64,000 nt of DNA from Nisaea sediminum (GCF_014904705.1 NZ_JACZCQ010000016.1:31144-95143), one strand, 5' to 3'; counted from the first letter of the stretch, positions 1 through 8,951 are shown. Made by a program: numbers and translations. The notes: generated by a model from the sequence alone, not told the origin.

Positions 1-13
1 TCTTCTTGGTCAT
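1..13 (-). CDS. Start of a gene running off the left edge
   Basis: Only the first four codons are inside the window (reading M-T-K-K), so no product can be named. The start is supported by a strong ribosome binding site (GGGAGG) eight bases upstream of the ATG on the minus strand. It lies 111 bp beyond the stop of the dehydrogenase gene on the same strand and is probably the next gene of that operon. Confidence 0.5.
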
Positions 14-124
14 GTGGTGTACCTCCCATTGTCCCTTTGTTTGTTATGCGCGTCCGTTCTGAACGCATTGCGGTGCGCCGCTTTCCGGTCCGGGGTCAGG
101 CCTGTGGCCATCGCGCGCCGTCCC

Positions 125-1042
125 CTAATGCGTGCCCGTTTCCTTCCGGCCTGCCGATGGCCGGGCATTCTCGAACGCGAAGAGATGGCCGACCGTCCGG
201 TCGCCGAGACCGTGATCGAGCGCCTCGACGAAGCGCGCCGAAATCGACCCCCCGATCCCGGCATCGAGCCCTGCGTCTTCCCGCATCCGGTTGTGATAGG
301 TGAGATCCTTGGCGGCGTTCCGAATGGCGAAATTCAGTCCGTCCATGTCCCCCGAGAGAATGGAGCCCGCGACCATCTGAAAAATGCCGCTGTTTCCGCC
401 GCCCGCCGAGACCAGTTCGAAGAAACGATCCATCGGCACGTCGAGAGTCCGGCAGCCGTGCATCGCCTCGGCGATCATCGCGGCCTGCCCCATGGTGATG
501 TAATTGTTCAGCAGCTTGGCTTTGTGACCCGCCCCGACCGGGCCCATGTGGAAGATGTTCTCGCAAAAGGCGGCGAGAACCGGCCGGGCCCGGGCGAAGT
601 CCTCTTCCGACGCGCCGACCATCGTGTTCAGCCTGCCTTCGGCGGCTTCCTTGGGCGTCCGGGCCAGGGGCGCATCGACCAGAACCGCGCCCTTCTCTGC
701 CAGACGGGCTGCAATCTTGAGGGTGGAAGCCGGCTCGCTCGTCGAACAGTCGATCACCATCAGACCGGGCCGGGCGCCCGCGAGAACTCCGTCCGCCCCC
801 AACACGACCTCTTCCACCTGCGGTGTTCCGGTCACGCATAGGATGACAATGTCCGAGTTCATCGCGAGCGCTTTCGGGCTATCCATTTCCCGGGCCCCGA
901 GCGCCGCAAGCGCCTCAACGTTCTCCCGCTTGAGATGTCCCAGCACCGAAAGGGGGTAACCCTTCCGGAGCAGGTTTTCGGACATCCCCCGGCCCATCAG
1001 GCCGAGACCGACGAAACCGATCCTGTTGTCGAGATTTTCCAT
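125..1042 (-). CDS. NAD(P)-binding oxidoreductase, 3-hydroxyisobutyrate dehydrogenase family
   Basis: Predicted soluble beta-hydroxyacid dehydrogenase of about 305 residues, the usual length of the family. The N-terminus carries the Rossmann motif GFVGLGLMG, followed by the family substrate-binding segment beginning DAPLARTPKEAAEGR and the conserved lysine in GHKAKLLNNY, which acts as catalytic residue in characterised relatives. I place the start at the ATG giving MENLDNRIGF; a reading frame continues upstream to an ATG at 1087, but that extension has no family counterpart. The gene is divergent from the RpiR-type regulator, with operator-like repeats between them, so it is probably controlled by that regulator. 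Such enzymes oxidise hydroxyacids such as 3-hydroxyisobutyrate, tartronate semialdehyde or 4-hydroxybutyrate; the substrate here is unknown. Confidence 0.85.
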   Translation of the reverse strand: MENLDNRIGFVGLGLMGRGMSENLLRKGYPLSVLGHLKRENVEALAALGAREMDSPKALAMNSDIVILCVTGTPQVEEVVLGADGVLAGARPGLMVIDCSTSEPASTLKIAARLAEKGAVLVDAPLARTPKEAAEGRLNTMVGASEEDFARARPVLAAFCENIFHMGPVGAGHKAKLLNNYITMGQAAMIAEAMHGCRTLDVPMDRFFELVSAGGGNSGIFQMVAGSILSGDMDGLNFAIRNAAKDLTYHNRMREDAGLDAGIGGSISARFVEALDHGLGDRTVGHLFAFENARPSAGRKETGTH

Positions 1043-1109
1043 GACTCCCCGTGAAACGAATTTTTGTTCGATTTTTTTGAATTGCATAAATTTTCTATCC
1101 CGGAGTCAA

Positions 1110-1152
1110 GAATGAATTTTCAATTTCTTATTTATTGAATGAATTTTCATTC
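1110..1152. promoter_or_regulatory. Two operator-like boxes between the dehydrogenase and the RpiR regulator
   Basis: The AT-rich divergent region holds a 7-bp perfect inverted repeat, GAATGAA and TTCATTC separated by TT, at 1137-1152. A near copy, GAATGAATTTTCAATT, lies at 1110-1125. Two copies in a divergent promoter region next to a regulator gene are typical of autoregulatory operators. Binding is inferred, not shown. Confidence 0.6.
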
Positions 1153-1213
1153 CTGTTGATGCGATATGCCGGACGCGATATGAAGAAATTCAGACCTTTA
1201 GAAGGGATTTGGA

Positions 1214-2056
1214 TTGGCAGAGACAGACGCCGCTCCGGAATCGTTCGACCGGCTGAGACACTCGATCCAGTCGCACTACGACGACCTGAGTCCGCATTTG
1301 CAGAAGATCGCCGGTCGCGCGCTCGAGGATCCGAACGGTTTTGCCCTGGAGACCATCGCGGTGCTGTCGGAACGGATCGGCGTGCAACCGTCCACCCTGG
1401 TGCGCTTCGCCAAGGAGTTCGGCTATTCAGGCTTCTCGAACATGCAGAAGGTCTTCAAGCTGCGGCTGATCGAGGGCGCGCCCGTCTCACGGGAACAGAT
1501 CTACGAACACCGGGAAAAACTGGAGACCCTCGCGGGCGACGACCCTAAGGCGATTCTGGACGCCTTCACCGAAGCGTCGGAGCTCTGTCTCGACCGGCTG
1601 CGGGACTCCGTGCCCGCGGAGACTCTCCGCAAGGCGATCGAAATGCTGCACGGCGCCGACTCGATCTACGTCATCGGCCAGCGCCGCGCCTTCCCGATCG
1701 CAGCCTATATCGCCTATGGCCTGACCCGGCTCGAATATCGCTGCAATCTTCTCGACTCCGTCGGTGGCATGGTCCCGCAGCAGGTCGCGACGCTCCGGCC
1801 GACCGACCTTCTGGTCGCCATCTCCTTCGCCGAATATGCGCCCGCCGTGGTCGAGGTCGTCCGCGATGCCCATATCCGCGGCGTGCCGACCCTCACCATC
1901 ACCGATACGGATACGAGCCCGCTTGCCCGACACGGCTCGGTCTATTTCACGGTGGACGACGCGGAGATTCACCGTTTCCGGCCGATCGCAGGCGCAATCA
2001 CGCTGGTTCAGAGCCTGATCGTCGCGCTCGGGTACTACCGGGACAATCTGAAGTAA
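1214..2056 (+). CDS. MurR/RpiR family transcriptional regulator
   Basis: A 280-residue protein with the family layout: an N-terminal RpiR helix-turn-helix (about residues 10-85, including LSERIGVQPSTLVRFAKEFGY) and a C-terminal SIS sugar-phosphate-binding domain (about 125-265). The start is a TTG preceded by AGAAGGG at a good distance; no ATG fits as well. Family members sense phosphosugars or related metabolites and act as repressors or activators of adjacent catabolic genes. It is divergent from the dehydrogenase, with paired inverted-repeat boxes between, and convergent with the FAD monooxygenase. The ligand is unknown. Confidence 0.9.
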   Translation: MAETDAAPESFDRLRHSIQSHYDDLSPHLQKIAGRALEDPNGFALETIAVLSERIGVQPSTLVRFAKEFGYSGFSNMQKVFKLRLIEGAPVSREQIYEHREKLETLAGDDPKAILDAFTEASELCLDRLRDSVPAETLRKAIEMLHGADSIYVIGQRRAFPIAAYIAYGLTRLEYRCNLLDSVGGMVPQQVATLRPTDLLVAISFAEYAPAVVEVVRDAHIRGVPTLTITDTDTSPLARHGSVYFTVDDAEIHRFRPIAGAITLVQSLIVALGYYRDNLK

Positions 2057-2131
2057 CTGCCAGCCTCTCTTCGGACTTGCGGATGCGGAAAAATTGCCAG
2101 CAAGAGTACGGCCGATGGAGAACCGTCCGGC

Positions 2132-3424
2132 TTATGCGAGATTTCGAACTACCGCTCCGGGCCTGATCGTCGGCGGCGCACCGTTCAGCTTCTCCATGGC
2201 GAAACCGGCGGCGGACTGATAGCCGGCCATGAAGGCGGCCCGGTCCTTCGCCGGGATCACATCATCTATATTCTCGAATTCGCCGCCGCATCTTTCATCG
2301 ACCATATTCAGCAAACCGAAGGGACCTGCCCCGCGGTTGCGCAGGACGACTTGGGAGATCGGCTCGCAAAGCTGGCGATCGAAAGCGCGCAGCGCCTCTC
2401 CGGTTACCCCATGCTCGATCATCGCCGCCCCGAGGACGCGCGCATCCACGATGGCCTGGCTGGCTCCGTTCGATCCGGTCGGGTACATCGGATGGGCCGC
2501 GTCCCCCATCAGCACCACATTGCCGTCGATCCAGGTCGGGATCGGATCCCGATCGATCATCGGGTTCTCATAGGCGATATCCGCGCCGCGCAGCAGCGCA
2601 GGCACGTCCAGCCAGTCGTAGGTCCAGCCCTCGAAATGATGGATGAAGGCATCGATCCCGACGGGCTTGAACCAGCCGCTGTTCTGCCATCCTTGGGAAT
2701 TGTCGACGGTGACCTCGGCGATCCAGTTGATCGTCGCCAGCCCGGTCGCCGGATCGGGATGGGAGATCGGATAGATCACCATACGCTGTCGATGCGTTCC
2801 GAGCCCGACAAAGGACGAGCCGGTCCGGATCGGTTTCGCGCGGGTCGTTCCGCGCCACATGATGGCACCGCCCCAATTGATCGGCGGCTGGTCCGGATGC
2901 ATCTGCGCCCGAATGGCAGAATGGATACCGTCGGCGCCGATCAGCAGCGATCCCGTCGCCCACTCGGTCGTGCCGTCGGCGCGTTCGATCAGCGCGCTTA
3001 CCGTCCCGTCCGGATTGTTCTCGTAGCCGGTCACGCGATGGCCGAGCCGGATCGCTCCCTCACCCGCACGCTGCCGGAGTTTCTCCAGCAGAAGCATATG
3101 GAACAGGCCGCGATGGACCGCATATTGCGGCCATTTATAGCCCGCCAGCTCGCCGCGCGGCTCGGAATAGATATCGTTGCCGTTGAGACCGACGAGCGCC
3201 CATTCGCGTGCAGGCACGCCGACCGCGTCGAGATCGTCAGCCCCGATCCCCAGATCGTAGAGCTCACGCACTGCGTTGGGCTGCAGATTGATCCCCACAC
3301 CGAGCGGCCGCAGGTCCTCGACGGCTTCATATACGATGAAGGGCACACCGATCTGCTCGAGGGTCAGCGCCACGCAAAGTCCGCCGATGCCTCCGCCGGC
3401 GATCAGTACAGGAGGTTTGGTCAT
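2132..3424 (-). CDS. FAD-dependent oxidoreductase (PhzS/UbiH-like flavin monooxygenase)
   Basis: A 430-residue class A flavoprotein hydroxylase. It shows the N-terminal FAD-binding GGGIGG motif (about residues 9-16), the mid-protein DG motif in LLIGADGIHSAIR that contacts FAD and NAD(P)H, and the GD motif VVLMGDAAHPMYP near residue 300. The line from GVGINLQPNA resembles the PhzS-like branch annotated as flavin-dependent oxidoreductase. Such enzymes hydroxylate aromatic or heterocyclic substrates using NAD(P)H and oxygen. It lies convergent to the RpiR gene and downstream of the sugar ABC permease on the same strand with a gap of about 170 bp, so it may be co-transcribed with the transporter. 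The substrate cannot be told. Confidence 0.88.
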   Translation of the reverse strand: MTKPPVLIAGGGIGGLCVALTLEQIGVPFIVYEAVEDLRPLGVGINLQPNAVRELYDLGIGADDLDAVGVPAREWALVGLNGNDIYSEPRGELAGYKWPQYAVHRGLFHMLLLEKLRQRAGEGAIRLGHRVTGYENNPDGTVSALIERADGTTEWATGSLLIGADGIHSAIRAQMHPDQPPINWGGAIMWRGTTRAKPIRTGSSFVGLGTHRQRMVIYPISHPDPATGLATINWIAEVTVDNSQGWQNSGWFKPVGIDAFIHHFEGWTYDWLDVPALLRGADIAYENPMIDRDPIPTWIDGNVVLMGDAAHPMYPTGSNGASQAIVDARVLGAAMIEHGVTGEALRAFDRQLCEPISQVVLRNRGAGPFGLLNMVDERCGGEFENIDDVIPAKDRAAFMAGYQSAAGFAMEKLNGAPPTIRPGAVVRNLA

Positions 3425-3594
3425 CTATCGGTTGTTCCGGTCGTGTTTCCACTCTTGCCCCCGCGTTCTTAGCCAACGGGACTCCGGAAAGCCAGAACAT
3501 AGAGGTTTCCGGCACGCCCGGACACCTCCCGCTCCGGACGCACCGCGTTCGACAAGTAAGCCGGGTGTCTTAGCCTCGCAGGGGCAGAGATTGG

Positions 3595-4593
3595 TCAGCT
3601 CGATTTTCGGACACTGCGCAGGCGGTCGATGGCGACCGCGATGATGATGAAAGCGCCGACGAAGCTGCCCTGCCAGAACGTGCTGATGCCGAGCAGGATC
3701 AGGCTGTTCCGGATCACTTCGATGAGCGCAGCGCCGATCACCGCCCCGAAAGCCGTCCCGCTGCCGCCGGCCAGATTGGCACCGCCGATCACAGCGGCCG
3801 CGATGACCGTCAGTTCCATACCCTGTCCGAGATTGGTCGTGACGCCCCCGAGCCATCCGACCTCCAGCACCCCGGTCAGTCCCGCCGCCAGCGCGGACAC
3901 GACATAGACGGAGAGTTTCACCCGGCGGACCGGAACGCCGGTCATGGTGGCGGCTTCCTCGTTGCCCCCGATGGCGAAGACGTGACGTCCCCAGCGCGTC
4001 CAGTGGAACACGAAGCCAAGCACCAGAGCGAGAATCAGCAGGACGATGACCGGATTGGCAATACCGAACAGGGACCCTCCACCCAGCTCCAGCAACACGT
4101 CCTGATCCGGGCCGAACTGATAGATCATCTTGTTGTTCGAGAGCACCATCGCCAGGCTGCGCGCGACCGCCAGCGTCCCCAGCGTGACCACGAAAGGCGG
4201 CATGCCGACATAGGCGATGAGCAGACCGTTGACGATGCCTATGCTCGCCGCGGCGGCCAGCGCGACCGGAAATGCAATGACGAGGGGATGACCGGCCTCC
4301 ATCAGACCGCCGACGACGATCCCCGCCAGCACCAGGGTCGAGCCGACCGAGAGATCGATCCCTCCGGAGGCGATCACCGTCGTCATGCCGAGCGCGACAA
4401 TCCCCACAAAAGCGAAATTGCGCGTGACGTTGAAGAGATTGCGTTCCGTCGCGAACGTGTCCGTGCTGAGTGTCAGGATCAGGCACGCAAGCACGGCCGC
4501 GACCGAGATCCAGAAGGTTTGATGGCCCGAAAGCCAGCTCAACAGACCGGCATGCTGGCGGTGCCCGATCGCCGCCTTAAGCTCGTCGCTCAT
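3595..4593 (-). CDS. Ribose-type sugar ABC transporter permease
   Basis: An integral membrane protein of about 332 residues of the BPD_transp_2 (RbsC/AraH-like) family, with eight to ten hydrophobic segments and the family signature around ASGGIDLSVGSTLVLAGI. It forms the channel of the importer encoded with the adjacent ATPase. The start is chosen at the ATG giving MSDELKAA, which has GGAGGG upstream; an upstream in-frame ATG overlaps the stop of the ATPase gene and is less likely. Order on the minus strand is ATPase then permease with 19 bp between, so the two are translationally linked. The periplasmic binding protein is encoded divergently. Confidence 0.92.
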   Translation of the reverse strand: MSDELKAAIGHRQHAGLLSWLSGHQTFWISVAAVLACLILTLSTDTFATERNLFNVTRNFAFVGIVALGMTTVIASGGIDLSVGSTLVLAGIVVGGLMEAGHPLVIAFPVALAAAASIGIVNGLLIAYVGMPPFVVTLGTLAVARSLAMVLSNNKMIYQFGPDQDVLLELGGGSLFGIANPVIVLLILALVLGFVFHWTRWGRHVFAIGGNEEAATMTGVPVRRVKLSVYVVSALAAGLTGVLEVGWLGGVTTNLGQGMELTVIAAAVIGGANLAGGSGTAFGAVIGAALIEVIRNSLILLGISTFWQGSFVGAFIIIAVAIDRLRSVRKSS

Positions 4594-4612
4594 TCCGGCT
4601 CCGCCCTCCCCG

Positions 4613-5356
4613 TCACGCGGCATGTTCGATCGCCCCGGTGATCAGTCCCGTGACCTCCTCCGGCGAGGAATCAGAGGCCCGCTTGTCCGCCACCAGATGT
4701 CCGCGCCGCAGAACCACCACGCGGTCCGCGACCGCGAAGACGTCCGGCATGCGATGGCTGATGAGAATGACGGCAATCCCCTGGTCGCGCAGCCGCCGGA
4801 TGAGCTCCAGAACCTCGGCCACCTGCCGCACGCTGATCGCCGCCGTGGGTTCGTCCATCAGAACGATTTTCGGATCGGAGAGCCGGGTCCGCGCGATGGC
4901 GACCGCCTGGCGCTGGCCGCCGGACATGCGCCTGACGAGATCGTAGGGGCGGGTCTCCGATTTCAGCTCTTCGAACAGAACCGCCGCGCGGGCATACATG
5001 GTGCGGTAGTCCAGCACCCGGAACGGTCCAACGCGCCGCATCAGCTCCCGCCCAAGGAAGACGTTGGCCGCGGCGGTGAGATTGTCGCAAAGCGCGAGGT
5101 CCTGGTAGACCACCTCGACGCCCGCATCGCGCGCCGCGCGCGGATCCTGAAAATCCGCGGCGATACCGCCCACCAGCATTTCGCCCGTGCTTGGCCTGAA
5201 ATTGCCGGCGATGGTCCGGACGAGCGTCGACTTGCCGGCCCCGTTATCCCCCATCAGCCCCAGGATTTCCCCGGGTTCGACGGAAAGCGAGATGTCGACC
5301 AGCGCCTGGATCGCGCCGAAACGCTTCGACACGCCCCGCAATTCCAGCACAGGCAT
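4613..5356 (-). CDS. Sugar ABC transporter ATP-binding protein
   Basis: A 247-residue single-domain ATPase: Walker A GDNGAGKST, signature RMSGGQRQAVAIAR, Walker B IVLMDEPTAA and H-loop ISHRM are all intact. It is a single nucleotide-binding domain rather than the double-domain RbsA form, as in the FrcA/single-domain subgroup of ribose-type transporters, and probably works as a homodimer. It is the first gene of the minus-strand pair with the permease; the divergent binding-protein gene lies across a 209-bp AT-rich control region. Confidence 0.93.
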   Translation of the reverse strand: MPVLELRGVSKRFGAIQALVDISLSVEPGEILGLMGDNGAGKSTLVRTIAGNFRPSTGEMLVGGIAADFQDPRAARDAGVEVVYQDLALCDNLTAAANVFLGRELMRRVGPFRVLDYRTMYARAAVLFEELKSETRPYDLVRRMSGGQRQAVAIARTRLSDPKIVLMDEPTAAISVRQVAEVLELIRRLRDQGIAVILISHRMPDVFAVADRVVVLRRGHLVADKRASDSSPEEVTGLITGAIEHAA

Positions 5357-5466
5357 GCAGTCCTCCCTTTTTTCGCAGGCTTTCCGCCCTTGCTATTTTT
5401 TTCAATTTATCAACTTATTAAACCTCCAGCAATATCGATTTCGCCCTCATTACGTGTAAAACGCAC

Positions 5467-5512
5467 TTGACGATGCCATATTTCGCCCAAATACTTCATT
5501 TACTAAATAAAT
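5467..5512 (+). promoter_or_regulatory. Candidate promoter and operator of the sugar-binding protein gene
   Basis: TTGACG at 5467-5472 and AATACT at 5490-5495 are spaced by 17 bp, fitting a sigma-70 promoter on the plus strand. Just after the -10, at 5498-5512, lies an inverted repeat ATTTA and TAAAT with a 5-bp centre, a position where a repressor would block transcription. The whole 5357-5565 intergenic region is clearly more AT-rich than its surroundings. The ROK regulator downstream or the RpiR regulator are candidate binders; this is inference. Confidence 0.45.
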
Positions 5513-5565
5513 AAATTGCGGCACCGCCCGGTTGGTGGTGAACCGTGAATTGGGAGGAAACAGTG

Positions 5566-6558
5566 ATGAAACACATTGCAAGACTGGGCGCGTTCGCCGC
5601 CGTGCTTGCCATGGTCTCGGCTCCGGCCGGCGCCCAGGACAAGAAGGTGCTCGCGATCGTCGTCAAGGGACTCGACAATCCGTTCTTCGAGCAGATCAAT
5701 CTCGGCTGCCAGAAATGGCAGAAGGAGAACCCCTCGTCCGAATATACTTGTCTCTATACTGGCCCGGCCTCCAGCGCGGACGAGGCCGGCGAGGTCCAGA
5801 TCGTCGACGACCTGCTGACCAAGGGCGTCGCCGCGATCGCGATCTCGCCCTCCAACGCACCGGCCATGGGCAACCTGATCAAGCGGCGCGCGCCGGACAT
5901 TCCGGTGATGACGATCGACGCCGATTTCATCGATGCGGATCGGGGGCTCCGGAAAACCTATCTCGGAACCGATAACTACCTGATGGGCGTGAAGATGGCC
6001 GAACATGCGGCCAAGCTGAAACCTTCGGGTGGCACGGTCTGCCTGCAGCTCGGCAACGTCGCCGCGGACAACATCAATGCCCGTGCCGCCGGCTTCAGGG
6101 ACACCATCGCCGGATCGAAAGGCACCGACCGGCTGACCGGCCAGGGCGGATGGACGGAGATCGACGGCTGTCCGGTCTTCACCAACGACCAGGTGGATCT
6201 CGCGAACCAGCAGATGGCCGACACCTTCACCGCGCATCCGGATCTCGACGCCTTCATTCTGATCGGCGGCTGGGCGCAGTTCGCGCCCCAGGCCTATGCC
6301 CAGGTGACGGACCAGGTGATGGACAAGCTGAAGAGCAAGGAAATGATCATCGTCGCCGGCGATACGCTTCCGCCCCAGATGGAGGCGCTCAAGCAGGGGC
6401 GCAGCCATGTGCAGGTCGGCCAACGTCCCTTTGAAATGGGCTACCGCGCACCGACGGTCATGATCGAACTGATCGAGGGCAAGCAGGTGGCGGATCCGCT
6501 CTATACGGGCCTCGACGAATGCACCCTGGTGACCGCCGGCACCTGCCTCGCGCAGTAA
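5566..6558 (+). CDS. Periplasmic sugar-binding protein of the ABC importer
   Basis: About 330 residues with a Sec signal peptide (MKHIARLGAF, then a hydrophobic core ending in APAGAQ) and a Peripla_BP_4 (ribose/xylose-type) fold, beginning KKVLAIVVKGLDNPFFEQI. I choose the ATG with GGGAGGAAA upstream over an in-frame GTG seven codons earlier. Two cysteine pairs are present, including one near the C-terminus (DECTLVTAGTC). The protein should capture the substrate in the periplasm and deliver it to the divergently encoded permease/ATPase. A terminator follows the gene, which would let it be made in excess of the membrane parts. Confidence 0.92.
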   Translation: MKHIARLGAFAAVLAMVSAPAGAQDKKVLAIVVKGLDNPFFEQINLGCQKWQKENPSSEYTCLYTGPASSADEAGEVQIVDDLLTKGVAAIAISPSNAPAMGNLIKRRAPDIPVMTIDADFIDADRGLRKTYLGTDNYLMGVKMAEHAAKLKPSGGTVCLQLGNVAADNINARAAGFRDTIAGSKGTDRLTGQGGWTEIDGCPVFTNDQVDLANQQMADTFTAHPDLDAFILIGGWAQFAPQAYAQVTDQVMDKLKSKEMIIVAGDTLPPQMEALKQGRSHVQVGQRPFEMGYRAPTVMIELIEGKQVADPLYTGLDECTLVTAGTCLAQ

Positions 6559-6572
6559 CCGGTTCGGTACCG

Positions 6573-6616
6573 GCCCCGGAGCAAGCTTACGGGTCCCGCT
6601 CCGGGGTCCCTTTTTT
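6573..6616 (+). terminator. Rho-independent terminator after the binding-protein gene
   Basis: GGCCCCGGAGC pairs with GCTCCGGGGTCC across a 15-base loop and is followed directly by six T. It sits between the binding protein and the ROK gene and should partly insulate the two. Confidence 0.8.
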
Positions 6617-6649
6617 CCGGAAGATCGAACGAACGCACGAAGGCGACAG

Positions 6650-7945
6650 ATGGACTCCCTCTCCCCTCCCACTCCCGATATGCTTGGCGGCATCGCCCCC
6701 CGGGGCAGTTCCCGAGGAGCGACAGGACCTTACGTGGTGGAGAGAGACAACAACAGGACGCGCGTGCTGAGGCTCCTGCGCCGGCATGGCGCAATGCCGC
6801 GGGTCGAGCTCGGACGCCGCACCGGCCTCAGCCCCGGCGCCATATCCACCATCACTTCGGATCTGATCTCCGACGGCATTCTGAGGGAAGCGGCGGAAGA
6901 GACCGCAATGGCCAGCGCCCGAGGGCGGCCGCCCGTCAATCTCGTCTTCAATCCGGATTACGCCTGCGTTGCCGCCGCCTCCATGCGCATGGGCGTGATC
7001 GACGCCGTCATCGCCGACTTCCAGGGCAACATCCTGGCGCGCGAGATGGTCCCCTGCACCACCCGGGATCTCAGGGGCGAAGACATCGCCGGTGTTTGCG
7101 CGGCGGCGATCGAAACCGTCGCCGCCCGCGTTCCCGGCGCCCGCCCGGCCACTCTGGGCATGGCGGTCCAGGGCATCGTCGATCCCGTCGCGGGCCGGCA
7201 GCTCTGGAGCCCGATCCTGAACATCCGCGACATCGATGTCGTGACACCGCTGGTCAAACGCCTGCAGATTCCGGTGGTGATCGAGAATGACAGCGCCGCC
7301 ACCGCGCTCGCCGTCGCCGGCAGCGACGGCCGCCTGCAAGAAGGTCTCGCCGCCGTGCTCATGATCGGACACGGCGTCGGCATGGGCCTGCTGCAGGACG
7401 GCGGCCCGTTCCCGGGCACGCATGGCTTTTCCTCCGAGATCGGCCATGTCAGACGACAGCCCGCGGGAGCCCAGTGCCGCTGCGGCCAGCGAGGCTGCAT
7501 CGAGGCCTATCTCGCCGATTATGCGCTCTACCGGGATGCGCGATCGCTTACGAACCTGCCCATCACCAGCAACCAGCAGCCGAGCGAGGAACAGATGGAA
7601 TCCCTCGTCCGCCGGGCCGAGGACGGCGACGCCATGCTGCAGCGCCTGTTCGACGAGGCCGGAACCAGCCTGGCCGACGCGGTTCGCGTCGTCGCCTCGG
7701 TTCTGGCGCCGCACCGGATCGCGATCGCCGGCTCAGGCATGCGGGGCTTCCACTTGATGAAGAAAGCCTTCGAGGCGGGACTCTCGGACTCCTTCGATCC
7801 GTCCTACGACCCGCTTTCCAGGATCGTGATCGCGGACGGCGGCGCCCAGCGGATCGTCGAGGGCATGGTCCAGCTTGCCTTGCAGCGTCTCGACACGGAG
7901 CTCGCAAATGCCGGAACCACGCAATCCTCCCTCCAGGCCGTTTGA
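6650..7945 (+). CDS. ROK family transcriptional regulator (NagC/XylR type)
   Basis: A 431-residue regulator with an N-terminal winged helix (about residues 35-90, with RVELGRRTGLSPGAISTIT) fused to a ROK sugar-kinase-like domain. The domain keeps the ENDSAATALA segment and the zinc-binding CRCGQRGCIEAYL motif. The leader GAAGG before the ATG supports the start. ROK repressors bind free or phosphorylated sugars and control adjacent transport genes, so this is the likely local sensor of the transported substrate. It is followed 47 bp later by the SDR gene in the same direction. Confidence 0.9.
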   Translation: MDSLSPPTPDMLGGIAPRGSSRGATGPYVVERDNNRTRVLRLLRRHGAMPRVELGRRTGLSPGAISTITSDLISDGILREAAEETAMASARGRPPVNLVFNPDYACVAAASMRMGVIDAVIADFQGNILAREMVPCTTRDLRGEDIAGVCAAAIETVAARVPGARPATLGMAVQGIVDPVAGRQLWSPILNIRDIDVVTPLVKRLQIPVVIENDSAATALAVAGSDGRLQEGLAAVLMIGHGVGMGLLQDGGPFPGTHGFSSEIGHVRRQPAGAQCRCGQRGCIEAYLADYALYRDARSLTNLPITSNQQPSEEQMESLVRRAEDGDAMLQRLFDEAGTSLADAVRVVASVLAPHRIAIAGSGMRGFHLMKKAFEAGLSDSFDPSYDPLSRIVIADGGAQRIVEGMVQLALQRLDTELANAGTTQSSLQAV

Positions 7946-7992
7946 CCTCTTTCACACCGACTGTCCGACTGACTGATAAGGAACCAATCACT

Positions 7993-8760
7993 ATGCAAGA
8001 CGAGATCGCTACCTATCCAAGCCTCGCCGGACGCAGCGTGCTGGTCACCGGAGGCGGATCCGGGATCGGCGCCGAAATCGTGCGCCAGTTCGCCCGGCAG
8101 GGATCGAAGGTCGCCTTCATCGACATCGACCGCGATGCCTCGACCGCCCTCGTCGACGAGATTACCGCGGCGGGCCGGTTGGCGGCCTTCCATGAATGTG
8201 ACCTGAAGGATATCGGCGCGCTCCGCCGGACCGTCGCCGGGATCGAGCAGGAACAGGGCGCGGTCACCATCCTGATCAACAATGCCGCGAACGATGAGCG
8301 CCATGACATGTTCGAGGTGACCCCCGAATATTGGGACGAGCGCTATGCCGTGAACCTGCGCCACCAGTTTTTCGCCGCACAGGCCGTCGCGCCGGGCATG
8401 AAGGCGGCGGGCGGCGGCGCGATCGTCAATATGGGCTCGATCTCCTGGATGGTCGGCCAGGGCGGCATGCCGGCTTACACATCCGCAAAGGCCGCGATCC
8501 TCGGCCTCACGCGCTCCCTCGCCCGTGATCTCGGCCCAGACAATATCCGCTCGGTCTGCGTCGTCCCCGGCTGGATCATGACCCAGCGCCAGATCGACAA
8601 GTGGCTGACCCCGGAAGCCGAGGCCGACCTGATGAAATCGCAATGCCTGAAACGCAAACTGACGCCGCTCGACGTCGCGCGCACGGTCCTGTTCTACGCC
8701 TCTGAGGAAGCCCGCGGCTGCACGGGCCAGGCCTATATCGTGGATGCCGGCTGGCGCTAG
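7993..8760 (+). CDS. Short-chain dehydrogenase/reductase (sugar dehydrogenase-like)
   Basis: A classical SDR of 255 residues: cofactor motif TGGGSGIG near the N-terminus, NNAAN, catalytic Ser in GSISWM and the YTSAK Tyr/Lys pair. The C-terminal GQAYIVDAGWR ending resembles galactose/arabinose 1-dehydrogenase-type SDRs, so oxidation of a sugar to its lactone is a reasonable inference. The ATG start has AAGGA nine bases upstream; a longer frame upstream overlaps the ROK gene and is spurious. With the ABC transporter, ROK regulator and hydroxyacid dehydrogenase it fits an oxidative sugar pathway. Confidence 0.88.
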   Translation: MQDEIATYPSLAGRSVLVTGGGSGIGAEIVRQFARQGSKVAFIDIDRDASTALVDEITAAGRLAAFHECDLKDIGALRRTVAGIEQEQGAVTILINNAANDERHDMFEVTPEYWDERYAVNLRHQFFAAQAVAPGMKAAGGGAIVNMGSISWMVGQGGMPAYTSAKAAILGLTRSLARDLGPDNIRSVCVVPGWIMTQRQIDKWLTPEAEADLMKSQCLKRKLTPLDVARTVLFYASEEARGCTGQAYIVDAGWR

Positions 8761-8787
8761 GGGCGCCGACCGTTTCCGGACGCAGAA

Positions 8788-8818
8788 AAGGCCTTAGCGA
8801 GTTTTGCGCTAAGGCCTT
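8788..8818 (-). terminator. Terminator-like hairpin downstream of the left tRNA-fMet fragment
   Basis: A 12-bp perfect stem (AAGGCCTTAGCG and its complement) with a 7-base loop. On the minus strand it is followed by TTTT, as expected for the terminator of the tRNA-fMet gene that once ended here. Almost the same hairpin recurs at 35964-35994 beside the second tRNA fragment. Confidence 0.7.
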
Positions 8819-8825
8819 GGAATGC

Positions 8826-8876
<51 letters not shown>

Positions 8877-8951
8877 TTTTTGTTTGGCAGAGAATCTAGC
8901 CTTTTGACCCTATCCCTCTGGAAATAAAGTAACTTTCAGGTCAAATATTCT

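Noticed and set aside
125..1087. Longer start of the hydroxyacid dehydrogenase at 1087
   Set aside because: The extra 15 residues precede the Rossmann fold without family support and would reach into the operator region.
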